From: an uncultured Actinomyces sp.
GTDB taxonomy: Bacteria; Actinomycetota; Actinomycetes; Actinomycetales; Actinomycetaceae
NCBI GenBank assembly: GCA_915063485.1
Contig: CAJZDJ010000034.1
Coordinates: forward strand, 1-18,633
Reading direction: 5' to 3'
Length of the DNA: 18,633 bases
The notes under the pieces are model-generated. The model had not been told where the DNA came from. It saw only the letters and a list, made by a program, of their open reading frames with translations, and did no database searches. Shown piece by piece: positions 7,328-13,268 of this stretch (positions within the stretch are counted from its first letter, which is position 1; every line of letters starts with the position of its first letter). Both the position numbers and the translations under genes were made by a program.

Positions 7328-8200
7328 ATGAAGCGTCACTATCACAACGGCATTAAAACTTTTTGGCTGCTGTGCCTGATGTGGGCGATTTTGATCGCCT
7401 TCGGTTACATATTGGCGCGAGCATCGGGATATTTCATCTTTATGCCGCTGTTCGCGCTGATCGCCGTGGGCCAGACTGCCTACAGCTATTGGAACAGCGA
7501 CAAGCTGGCCATCCGCTCTATGGATGCCTACGAGGTGACGCCCCAGCAGGCCCCGGAGCTTTATGAGATTGTGCAGGAGCTGTCCTCAATTGCAGGTCAG
7601 CCCATGCCGCGCATCTACATTGCCCCCACCATGAGCCCTAACGCTTTTGCTACCGGGCGCAACCCCCAGCACGCGGCGGTGTGCTGCACTGAGGGTATTT
7701 TGAACCTGCTTGACCGCCGCGAGCTGCGTGGAGTGCTTGGCCATGAGCTCAGCCACGTGTACAACCGTGACATTCTCACCGGCTCAATTGCCGCCGGTAT
7801 GGCGGGGATTATTTCCTCGGTGGGCACCATGTTCATGTACTTTGGCACTAGCTCGCGCAGCCGTAATGAGCGTGACAATGGGGCGGCCGCAATGGGCTTG
7901 GTAATGGCTATTTTGGCGCCGCTGGCAGCTGGTTTGGTGCGCTTGGCGGTTTCGCGTACACGTGAGTATGACGCCGACGAGGACGGCGCCTTGCTCACCG
8001 GTGACCCGCTGGCTTTGGCTAGCGCGCTTAAGAAACTTTCGGGCGGCGTGCCCAACTACCCCATGCCGCGTGAGCCGCAGGTGGAGAACCTATCAGCCAT
8101 GATGATCGCTAACCCCTTTGGGAACCTGGGGCAGGCTATGAGCACCCACCCGCCCATGGATAAGCGCATTGCGCGCCTAGAGCATATGGCCGGTTACTGA
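7328..8200 (+). CDS. htpX: HtpX-type membrane zinc metalloprotease
   Basis: M48B integral-membrane protease that takes part in quality control of damaged or misfolded membrane proteins. The 290-residue length is normal. Two N-terminal hydrophobic segments lie at about 12-31 and 34-52. The zinc motif HELSH is at 139-143, with catalytic E140, and the third ligand E213 lies in TREYDADEDG. Two further hydrophobic stretches around 151-172 and 186-207 flank the catalytic site as in E. coli HtpX, and the family C-terminus STHPPMDKRIARLE is present. It follows ispH by 39 bases but has its own apparent leaderless promoter. No ribosome site is visible before the ATG. Confidence 0.95.
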   Translation: MKRHYHNGIKTFWLLCLMWAILIAFGYILARASGYFIFMPLFALIAVGQTAYSYWNSDKLAIRSMDAYEVTPQQAPELYEIVQELSSIAGQPMPRIYIAPTMSPNAFATGRNPQHAAVCCTEGILNLLDRRELRGVLGHELSHVYNRDILTGSIAAGMAGIISSVGTMFMYFGTSSRSRNERDNGAAAMGLVMAILAPLAAGLVRLAVSRTREYDADEDGALLTGDPLALASALKKLSGGVPNYPMPREPQVENLSAMMIANPFGNLGQAMSTHPPMDKRIARLEHMAGY

Positions 8201-8242
8201 CGTTTGCGCCTGGGGGAGGGGCCCGGGCCGCGTAAACAGCCC

Positions 8243-8302
8243 AAAAGCAGGCCCTGGCTTCTCCTTACGAGAGTGCCAGGGCCTTACTGAGTGCCAGGGC
8301 CT
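8243..8302 (-). terminator. yajQ terminator with duplicated arm
   Basis: AGGCCCTGGC (8249-8258) is perfectly complementary to GCCAGGGCCT at 8275-8284 and again at 8293-8302. The two copies lie inside a 14-base direct repeat GAGTGCCAGGGCCT, spaced 18 bases apart. On the minus strand the hairpin is followed by GCTTTTGG, so it fits a Rho-independent terminator for yajQ. On the plus strand it lacks a T-run but may also slow transcripts from htpX. Two mutually exclusive stems are possible. Confidence 0.7.
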
Positions 8303-8313
8303 AGGGCTGGGAC

Positions 8314-8811
8314 TTAGCGGTAGTTAGTGAACTGTAGGGCGGCGTCGATGTCCAGTTCCTTAAGCATGGCGATTACCGCCTGCAGGTCATCGCGGGACTT
8401 GGAGGACACGCGCACCTCATCGCCCTGGATCAGGGCTTTGACGCCCTTGGGGAAGGACTCGCGGATGGCCTTGGTGATCTTCTTGGCGTTTTCCTGGCTT
8501 AGGCCCTCACGCAGCGGGCAAACCAGCTTGTAGAGCTTGCCTGAGGCTTTGGGTTCCTTGTCGCCCAGGTCCAGTACCTTTAGCGAAACCCCGCGCCGGA
8601 ACAGTTTGGATTCGAGTACGTCTAGGGCGGCCAGCACGCGCTCGGCGGAGTTGGCGGTGACGGTGATGGTCTCGCCGGCTAGCTCGATGGAGGCGTCAAC
8701 CCCACGGAAGTCATAGCGCTGGCTGATCTCTTTGCTGGCCTGGTTGACGGCGTTGTCAACCTCCTGGCGGTCATATTTGGAGACGACGTCGAACGAGGAA
8801 TCTGCTGCCAT
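8314..8811 (-). CDS. YajQ family nucleotide-binding protein (UPF0234)
   Basis: Small cytoplasmic protein of the YajQ/UPF0234 family, 165 residues, the usual length. It opens with the family signature [20 protein letters not shown] and RYDFRG, and contains a pair of RRM-like alpha/beta repeats. Family members bind nucleotides; a Xanthomonas homologue binds cyclic di-GMP, and E. coli YajQ binds nucleic acids. The role in actinobacteria is unknown. The ATG is preceded by AAAGG about six bases away. A TATAAT box lies about 74 bases upstream (8885-8890). It converges with htpX and diverges from the tRNA-Tyr to rpmG unit. Confidence 0.93.
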   Translation of the reverse strand: MAADSSFDVVSKYDRQEVDNAVNQASKEISQRYDFRGVDASIELAGETITVTANSAERVLAALDVLESKLFRRGVSLKVLDLGDKEPKASGKLYKLVCPLREGLSQENAKKITKAIRESFPKGVKALIQGDEVRVSSKSRDDLQAVIAMLKELDIDAALQFTNYR

Positions 8812-8884
8812 GGTGTGCCTTTCTTAGGTTTGAGCTGGGCATATAAGTCTATGTGAAAGCGGGTTTAGCCGCATGATTACAGCC

Positions 8885-8890
8885 ATTATA
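8885..8890 (-). promoter_or_regulatory. Candidate yajQ -10 box
   Basis: A perfect TATAAT on the minus strand, 74 bases upstream of the yajQ start, in otherwise GC-rich sequence. No good -35 hexamer was seen at the usual spacing, so the call rests on the -10 alone. It would give a 5' leader of roughly 65-70 bases. Confidence 0.45.
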
Positions 8891-8921
8891 GCCAGTGTGA
8901 CCAGGCTCCCACTAAGATAAG

Positions 8922-8950
8922 TTGGCATTTGGGGGTGCAATCTTGCTAAT
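8922..8950 (+). promoter_or_regulatory. Promoter of the tRNA-Tyr operon
   Basis: TTGGCA (8922-8927) and GCTAAT (8945-8950) are separated by 17 bases, a good sigma-70-type pair located 50 bases before tRNA-Tyr. It probably drives tRNA-Tyr, and possibly tRNA-Thr, tRNA-Met and rpmG as one transcript. Confidence 0.55.
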
Positions 8951-8999
8951 CTTTCACGGCACCCAAACGGCAGGCATGCTTGCCCGGCGGAATGCAACT

Positions 9000-9081
9000 G
9001 GCAGGTTTCCCGAGCGGCCAAAGGGAACTGACTGTAAATCAGTCGCAGTATGCTTCGGGGGTTCGAATCCCTCACCTGCCA
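9000..9081 (+). tRNA. tRNA-Tyr (GTA)
   Basis: Acceptor arms GGCAGGT and ACCTGCC pair over seven bases with discriminator A at 9081. The anticodon GTA lies in the loop flanked by GACT and AATC, and a long class II variable arm separates the anticodon arm from the T-arm with TTCGAAT. CCA is not encoded. Confidence 0.97.
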
Positions 9082-9087
9082 CGGTAA

Positions 9088-9172
9088 GACACTTCGGTGT
9101 CAAGCCAAGTTCGAAAGAACGTCATAGTGATTGAGATCACGCGGAATGGACTTGCGAAAGCAAAAAAGTTCC
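9088..9172 (+). other. Series of tetraloop hairpins in tRNA spacer
   Basis: Within the 110-base spacer between tRNA-Tyr and tRNA-Thr, four short perfect hairpins follow one another. They are GACAC-TTCG-GTGTC (9088-9101), GTTC-GAAA-GAAC (9109-9120), GTGAT-TGAG-ATCAC (9127-9140) and TTGC-GAAA-GCAA (9152-9163). The last extends to a longer bulged stem from 9148 to 9172. UUCG and GNRA tetraloops are stabilising in RNA, so the spacer transcript is probably highly structured. It may be a processing signal or a small RNA; I recognise no known RNA family. Confidence 0.55.
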
Positions 9173-9191
9173 CTATAAGATTTCGGTCGTT

Positions 9192-9264
9192 GCCCCGATA
9201 GCTCAGTAGGCAGAGCGTCTCCATGGTAAGGAGAAGGTCAAGGGTTCGATTCCCTTTCGGGGCT
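9192..9264 (+). tRNA. tRNA-Thr (GGT)
   Basis: Acceptor arms GCCCCGA and TCGGGGC pair perfectly, with discriminator T at 9264. The anticodon stem TCTCC/GGAGA closes the loop ATGGTAA, giving anticodon GGT. The T-arm AAGGG-TTCGATT-CCCTT is intact. CCA is not encoded. Confidence 0.97.
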
Positions 9265-9302
9265 CTCGCTATGGCGGCCCACCGGCCGCCTTTAGTGTTC
9301 CT

Positions 9303-9376
9303 GGCGAGGTAGCTCAGCTGGTTAGAGCGCACGACTCATAATCGTGAGGTCGAGGGTTCGAGTCCCTCCCCCGCTA
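9303..9376 (+). tRNA. tRNA-Met (CAT), elongator type
   Basis: The anticodon loop CTCATAA (CAT) is closed by CACGA/TCGTG; the D-arm and T-arm (GAGGG-TTCGAGT-CCCTC) are intact. The acceptor arms GGCGAGG and CCCCGCT pair except for a G1-U72 wobble and an A-C mismatch at the fifth pair (A9307/C9371). The G1 start and overall sequence fit elongator rather than initiator tRNA-Met. CCA is not encoded. It precedes rpmG as in mycobacteria. Confidence 0.95.
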
Positions 9377-9437
9377 CGCAAGGTTCGTTGCAGCGCCACT
9401 CAAGGGCTGCTCGAGGATCAAACAAGAGGAGTACAAC

Positions 9438-9608
9438 GTGGCTAGCAAGTCCGCCGACGTTCGCCCCAAGATCACTCTGGCTTGCTCGGAGTGCAAGGAG
9501 CGCAACTACATCACCAAGAAGAACCGTCGTAACACCCCGGACCGTCTGTCCCTAAAGAAGTTCTGCGCCCGCTGCGGTAAGCACACCGAGCACCGCGAGA
9601 CTCGCTGA
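9438..9608 (+). CDS. rpmG: 50S ribosomal protein L33 (zinc-binding form)
   Basis: Large-subunit ribosomal protein of 56 residues. It starts at GTG 9438 and is preceded by a strong AAGAGGAG ribosome site six bases away. Two CxxC pairs, C16/C19 (CSEC) and C43/C46 (CARC), mark the zinc-ribbon C+ form of L33. The run [16 protein letters not shown] is typical of the family. It lies 61 bases after tRNA-Met with no terminator between, so it is probably read from the tRNA promoter, and it is followed by a strong intrinsic terminator. Confidence 0.97.
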   Translation: MASKSADVRPKITLACSECKERNYITKKNRRNTPDRLSLKKFCARCGKHTEHRETR

Positions 9609-9637
9609 AACAGATAGTCTGAGAATTTCTCAGCTTT

Positions 9638-9674
9638 GCCCCACGCTTTTAGCAGCGTGGGGCGTTTTGTTTTT
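9638..9674 (+). terminator. Intrinsic terminator after rpmG
   Basis: GCCCCACGC (9638-9646) and GCGTGGGGC (9655-9663) form a perfect 9-base stem with an 8-base loop, followed by the T-rich run GTTTTGTTTTT. A smaller palindrome CTGAGAA-T-TTCTCAG lies just before it (9619-9633). Confidence 0.93.
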
Positions 9675-9675
9675 A

Positions 9676-9681
9676 TAGTAT
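9676..9681 (+). promoter_or_regulatory. Leaderless -10 box for the MaoC-type gene
   Basis: TAGTAT ends six bases before the ATG at 9688 (an overlapping TATAGT ends eight bases before). No ribosome site is visible, so transcription likely starts at the ATG. The box directly abuts the rpmG terminator T-run. Confidence 0.5.
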
Positions 9682-9687
9682 TGGTTT

Positions 9688-10473
9688 ATGTCCGCACCAG
9701 CCCAAATAGTTTCGCTAGAGCGGCTTGAGTCGAAGACGACGACCCTAGCCAACCTGATTAACTTCATCTTGCCGCGCAAGCCTTATGCTGCTGCGGTGCG
9801 CGCGGCTGAGCTGGTTGTAGCCGCCAATGTAGGCTGGCCGCTGGTACGCAATGGTATTGGTCCCACTTGGGGGGGAATGCTGCACCGGCGCATGGCCTTA
9901 GAGACGCGCCAACCCTTGCCTTGGGTGCATGATCAGGCCCAGGTGGAGTTGCTGATGCTGCGTTCACGCCGGGCTAGGAACTGGGAGTTTTGGGATTCAC
10001 GCATTCACCTAGACCGCCCGGATATGCAGGTGCGGCTGACTGACTTTTTTGCTCGCAAGGTGGGGGCGCCGGGCACGGTTGGTGCCGACGCTACTAAGGT
10101 GGAGCCGCTGCTGTATGAGGAGCTGGAGGTACCTGCCCAAAGTACCCCGGTGACGATTACTTTTAAGCATTTGCGTAGCTGGTCACGGGTAATTGGGGAT
10201 CCCAACTCAATTCATTCCTCAGCTCACGCGGCCCAGGCTGTGGGGGCGCCAGATGGGAGCTTGGTAGTGCACGGCAGTTTACTGGCGGCCTTGTCGCTGT
10301 GTGTGCAAAGCGTCGATGAGCTGGTGATCCCGCAGGGCTTGTTCCGTGAGCAAAAGTGGAAGTGGCACTTTAAAGAGATGGTGACGCTGCCGGAGCTGGG
10401 CGCCGTCGACGTCGTAATCACCCCCCAAGGTGACATTTACAGCGCAGACAAGCTGGTAGTCGCTGCCAACTGA
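9688..10473 (+). CDS. MaoC-like hot-dog domain protein
   Basis: A 261-residue protein whose C-terminal part is a MaoC/R-specific hydratase hot-dog domain. The segment WSRVIGDPNSIHSS (165-178) matches the hydratase motif, with catalytic-type D171 and H176, followed by the VVHGSLLAAL segment. The family hydrates enoyl-thioesters or dehydrates 3-hydroxyacyl-thioesters in fatty acid metabolism. Residues 1-140 carry no motif I recognise and may be a degenerate second hot-dog fold. The gene occupies the slot between rpmG and murB or secE where other actinobacteria carry hadA/hadB-type dehydratase genes, which suggests a related acyl-dehydratase role. The substrate is unknown. The start has a -10 box but no ribosome site. 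Confidence 0.75.
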   Translation: MSAPAQIVSLERLESKTTTLANLINFILPRKPYAAAVRAAELVVAANVGWPLVRNGIGPTWGGMLHRRMALETRQPLPWVHDQAQVELLMLRSRRARNWEFWDSRIHLDRPDMQVRLTDFFARKVGAPGTVGADATKVEPLLYEELEVPAQSTPVTITFKHLRSWSRVIGDPNSIHSSAHAAQAVGAPDGSLVVHGSLLAALSLCVQSVDELVIPQGLFREQKWKWHFKEMVTLPELGAVDVVITPQGDIYSADKLVVAAN

Positions 10474-10607
10474 GATGCCGCCAATTGAGGCACTGGCGGC
10501 AGGCCAGGGCAGGGGCAAGACAGGCCAAGGGGGCAAGGCAGGGTGGCGCAACCAGGGGGCCAGGACAGACCCCCAAAAGTCCCTTCTCACAAACACATGC
10601 AATTTCA

Positions 10608-10650
10608 TCCCTTCCCTATGATTTAAACGCGTATTTTCATAGGGAAGGGA
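10608..10650. repeat. 14-base perfect inverted repeat
   Basis: TCCCTTCCCTATGA (10608-10621) and its exact complement TCATAGGGAAGGGA (10637-10650) flank a 15-base AT-rich spacer with ACGCGT at its centre. On the plus strand TTTT follows three bases later, so it could form a weak terminator hairpin; its size also suits a DNA-binding site for a large dimeric or tetrameric protein. Confidence 0.85.
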
Positions 10651-10653
10651 CGA

Positions 10654-10683
10654 TTTTGGGTGTAGATGTTTTGGGTGTAGATG
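10654..10683 (+). repeat. 15-base tandem direct repeat
   Basis: TTTTGGGTGTAGATG occurs twice without interruption (10654-10668, 10669-10683), starting three bases after the right arm of the inverted repeat. It may be iterated protein-binding sites or a slippage duplication. Confidence 0.88.
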
Positions 10684-10780
10684 CAGATTTTGCATGCGTT
10701 TGTACAAATTGTATGTATTTGACGAGGGCATGGCTGCGCCGTCAGCATGAAACCCTCCTCATAACCCACATACAAATGAC

Positions 10781-10786
10781 TACTCT
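10781..10786 (+). promoter_or_regulatory. Leaderless -10 box for murB
   Basis: TACTCT ends six bases before the murB ATG at 10793. No ribosome site lies between, so murB is probably transcribed from its start codon. Confidence 0.5.
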
Positions 10787-10792
10787 GGTGCC

Positions 10793-12010
10793 ATGACAGA
10801 AGCTACCGATTGTTCCCTGCCCCTGCCGCGCCGCGACATCGCCAAGCCCACTCCCGTTCCCGCCCTGGCTTACCCGCTGGGTGCGCAGGCCCCAACCACC
10901 CTGGCACAGCTGACCACCACCCGCATCGGTGGCCCCATCGCCAGCTACCTGGAGGCCCACAGCGAGCAGGAAATGATTGAGGCCATCAAACAGGCCGACG
11001 CCGCCGGCACCCCGTTGCTGGTGGTAGGTGGCGGCTCCAACCTACTCGCCTCCGACGCCGGCTTTGACGGCCTGGTGCTACGCGATGCCCGCAGTGAAAT
11101 CTCCGTCAACTCAGATACCCAATGTGGGGGAGTGGAGTTCACTGTCACCGCCGGCATGAGCCTAGATGAACTGGTGTGTGAAGCAATCGCCAACGAGTGG
11201 GCCGGTTTTGCCCCGCTCTCGGGCATCCCCGGCACAGTCGGCGCCGCCCCGGTGCAAAACGTGGGCGCCTACGGCACCGAAATCGCTGAGCTGGTCACCG
11301 CCGTGCGCGCCTGGGACCGCCTAAAAGGCCGCGTGGTTTACCTGGCCCTAACCGACCTAAAACTAGCTTACCGCGACTCGCTACTTAAGCAGTCCCTGCG
11401 TAGCGTGGAGGTCGGCGGTGGACGGCTGTGGGGCCCCACCGGACGCTGGGTGGTGCTCTCGGTTACCTTCCAGGTGCGCCAGGCCTACATGAGCCACCCC
11501 ATCGCCTACAAGCAGCTAGCTAGCCACCTGGGCGTAGAGCTGGGCGACCGGGTTGAGGCCACCCAACTGCGCCAGGCGGTGCTGGAGCTGCGCCGCTCCA
11601 AGGGCATGGTGCTAGACCCGGCTGACCACAACACCTGGTCTTCAGGCTCTTTCTTCACCAACCCGGTGCTAACCCAGGAGCAGGCTGACAAACTGCCCAG
11701 CCAGGCCCCGCGCTTTGAGGTCACCGATCACTCCATGATTGTGGGCACCCGCCCCGCGCCGGTTGTGCCCGGGCTGGTTAAGACCTCGGCGGCTTGGTTG
11801 ATCCAGCACGCGGGCTTTGGTCCGGGTTTTGCTCTCGACGACGCCGCCCCCGCCTCGCTTTCAACCGTGCACGTCCTGGCCATCACCAACCGTGGCAATG
11901 CTAGCGCTGGCGACATTGAGGCCCTGGCCAAAACCGTTATCGCTGGCGTGCGCGACAAATACGGACTGACCTTAGTGCCTGAGCCGGTGCGTGTAGGCCT
12001 GGACTTCTAA
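10793..12010 (+). CDS. murB: UDP-N-acetylenolpyruvoylglucosamine reductase MurB
   Basis: FAD- and NADPH-dependent enzyme that reduces UDP-GlcNAc-enolpyruvate to UDP-MurNAc, the second committed step of peptidoglycan synthesis in the cytoplasm. It is 405 residues. FAD-domain motifs are TTTRIGGPI, VVGGGSNLLASD and SGIPGTVGAAPVQNVGAYG. The catalytic C-terminal domain has RRSKGMVLDPADHNTWSSGS, whose GSFFTNPV contains the proton-donating serine, and the closing NRGNASAGDI. About 40 residues precede the FAD domain. No ribosome site precedes the ATG. The upstream gap carries the most repeat-rich DNA in the window, and a strong terminator follows, so murB is probably monocistronic. The position between rpmG and aspC also occurs in Streptomyces. 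Confidence 0.97.
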   Translation: MTEATDCSLPLPRRDIAKPTPVPALAYPLGAQAPTTLAQLTTTRIGGPIASYLEAHSEQEMIEAIKQADAAGTPLLVVGGGSNLLASDAGFDGLVLRDARSEISVNSDTQCGGVEFTVTAGMSLDELVCEAIANEWAGFAPLSGIPGTVGAAPVQNVGAYGTEIAELVTAVRAWDRLKGRVVYLALTDLKLAYRDSLLKQSLRSVEVGGGRLWGPTGRWVVLSVTFQVRQAYMSHPIAYKQLASHLGVELGDRVEATQLRQAVLELRRSKGMVLDPADHNTWSSGSFFTNPVLTQEQADKLPSQAPRFEVTDHSMIVGTRPAPVVPGLVKTSAAWLIQHAGFGPGFALDDAAPASLSTVHVLAITNRGNASAGDIEALAKTVIAGVRDKYGLTLVPEPVRVGLDF

Positions 12011-12024
12011 CCAGCCAAAACGCA

Positions 12025-12068
12025 AGCCCGCTGGAGGGGACTAAAGTCACCCTCCAGCGGGCTGTTTT
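12025..12068 (+). terminator. Intrinsic terminator after murB
   Basis: AGCCCGCTGGAGGG (12025-12038) and CCCTCCAGCGGGCT (12050-12063) form a perfect 14-base stem with an 11-base loop, followed by GTTTT. It starts 15 bases after the murB stop. Confidence 0.93.
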
Positions 12069-12084
12069 ACCCTCACTAAGCCGT

Positions 12085-12090
12085 TAGCAT
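12085..12090 (+). promoter_or_regulatory. Leaderless -10 box for the EamA gene
   Basis: TAGCAT ends six bases before the GTG at 12097, with no ribosome site between them, so a leaderless transcript is likely. Confidence 0.5.
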
Positions 12091-12096
12091 GGGCTA

Positions 12097-13143
12097 GTGA
12101 CCCTACGCCAGTTTTTTCATAATCGTGATACGTCCCTACTAGCCACCCTCGCACTAATCTTTGTGTCGCTAGTGTGGGGCGCTAGCTTCTACCTAACCAA
12201 GGAAGTACTAGCCGAAGTGTCGGTTATCGACTTCCTTGGTTTGCGTTACGGCTTGGGCACACTGGTGACGGCTGTAGCCATGTACCCCTTCTACCGTCGC
12301 GCCAGCAAAACTGTGTGGATTCACGGCTTCACCATCGGTTCCATCTATGCCTTTGGTCAGGTGCTACAAACCGAAGGCATGAACTACGCTTCGGCTTCCG
12401 TCTCTGGCTTCATGGTGAGCCTGTACGTGGCCGGCACCCCGCTGGTGGGGTGGCTAATGTTTCGCACTCGGGTGGCGCACATTACTAAGGTAGCGGTGGC
12501 CCTGTCGCTGGCCGGCGCCGCCGTGCTGGGCCTGCGCGGGCTGGCTTTGGGCTATGGCGAGGCCATGCTTATCGGTTGCGCCATTGTTTTCTCCCTGCAC
12601 GTGGTGCTCACCGGGCGTTACGCCACCGCTAAAGACGCCTTGGCGCTCGCGGCTATTCAGCTGATGGTTACCGGTATTTGGCTGGCTTTGGTGGCCGCTC
12701 CGGGTGGTATTGGGGTTCCGCACACCACTAAGGGCTGGGTTTCTTTGGTGTTCTTGGTGATTGGTTCGGGCGTGTTGGCGCTGCTGGCTCAGACTTGGGC
12801 CCAGTCGCGCCTGCCTGCCGCCCGTGCCGCCGTGATTATGGCTCTGGAGCCAGTGTTTGCTTCGGCCGTGGCCGTCGGTTTCGGCGACGAGCAGGTAACT
12901 ACCCGTCTGCTGCTAGGTGGCGCACTGATGATCACCGGTATGCTCCTGGCTGAGGTGGGTCCCTCTAAGCTAGCTGCGGCCCGGTTGCGTAAGGCTAATG
13001 CCGCCAAGAGCGACGACGTCGCCGCTCGCCCCGCTGTAAAAACTTCCGGCCCTGCTGGGGAAGCTGGCGACCTCAGCGCCGTTAAGACGGGCGCCACCAA
13101 TGTCACTGGCGCCGTCGCCACTAAAGAGATCGCTGTCGCTTAA
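12097..13143 (+). CDS. EamA/DMT-family membrane transporter
   Basis: Integral membrane protein of the drug/metabolite transporter superfamily, 348 residues, with about ten hydrophobic segments between residues 14 and 290 arranged as two EamA repeats. The first repeat opens with SLVWGASFYLTKEVL, the second has LEPVFASAVAVGFGDE near its end, both typical. Substrate cannot be inferred; members export amino acids or metabolites. A hydrophilic tail of about 55 residues, rich in Ala, Lys and Thr, follows the last helix and is probably disordered. The start is GTG at 12097, six bases after a -10 box and without a ribosome site. It lies between the murB terminator and a small inverted repeat, so it is probably transcribed alone. 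Confidence 0.92.
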   Translation: MTLRQFFHNRDTSLLATLALIFVSLVWGASFYLTKEVLAEVSVIDFLGLRYGLGTLVTAVAMYPFYRRASKTVWIHGFTIGSIYAFGQVLQTEGMNYASASVSGFMVSLYVAGTPLVGWLMFRTRVAHITKVAVALSLAGAAVLGLRGLALGYGEAMLIGCAIVFSLHVVLTGRYATAKDALALAAIQLMVTGIWLALVAAPGGIGVPHTTKGWVSLVFLVIGSGVLALLAQTWAQSRLPAARAAVIMALEPVFASAVAVGFGDEQVTTRLLLGGALMITGMLLAEVGPSKLAAARLRKANAAKSDDVAARPAVKTSGPAGEAGDLSAVKTGATNVTGAVATKEIAVA

Positions 13144-13226
13144 AGCCACCAAAAAAGTCAAAGCGCCGGTAGAAATCGCCCCACAGCCTAAGTGCACCTA
13201 AAAAATAGCGCATAATCGCGCTTTGG

Positions 13227-13252
13227 GCCCTGCTAAATAGCTAAAGCAGGGC
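13227..13252. repeat. Inverted repeat between EamA and phosphotransferase genes
   Basis: GCCCTGCT (13227-13234) and AGCAGGGC (13245-13252) form an 8-base stem with a 10-base loop, followed by TAATAATGG. It may terminate the EamA transcript, although the T-run is poor, or act as an operator next to the AATAAT box before the next gene. Confidence 0.5.
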
Positions 13253-13268
13253 TAATAATGGCAAACTT

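Larger units (their letters stand above)
10474..10792 (+). other. Non-coding region upstream of murB
   Basis: A 319-base stretch without a credible gene. It begins with a small hairpin GCCGCCA (10477-10483) / TGGCGGC (10494-10500). A G-rich plus-strand segment follows (about 10501-10562), with several runs of three or more G that could form a quadruplex. Then comes an AT-richer segment with the 14-base inverted repeat (10608-10650), the 15-base tandem repeat (10654-10683), and the palindromes TTTGTACAAA (10699-10708) and TACAA-A-TTGTA (10703-10713). TACAAAT recurs at 10771-10777, just before the murB -10 box. Confidence 0.7.

Noticed and set aside
7615..8055. Open frame of 146 codons opposite htpX
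   Set aside because: It is the antisense shadow of a well-conserved protease gene, with no motif or ribosome site of its own.
8249..8302. CRISPR-like short direct repeats
   Set aside because: Only two 14-base copies, spaced 18 bases apart and palindromic with a neighbour; no array, leader or cas gene.
10608..10650. Terminal inverted repeats of an insertion sequence or MITE
   Set aside because: The arms are only 15 bases apart, no target-site duplication or transposase is present, and no second copy occurs in the window.
10279..10731. Minus-strand open frame across the MaoC gene end and the repeat region
   Set aside because: It has no recognisable domain, and it translates the G-rich segment into Pro/Leu/Trp runs, as expected from simple-sequence DNA.
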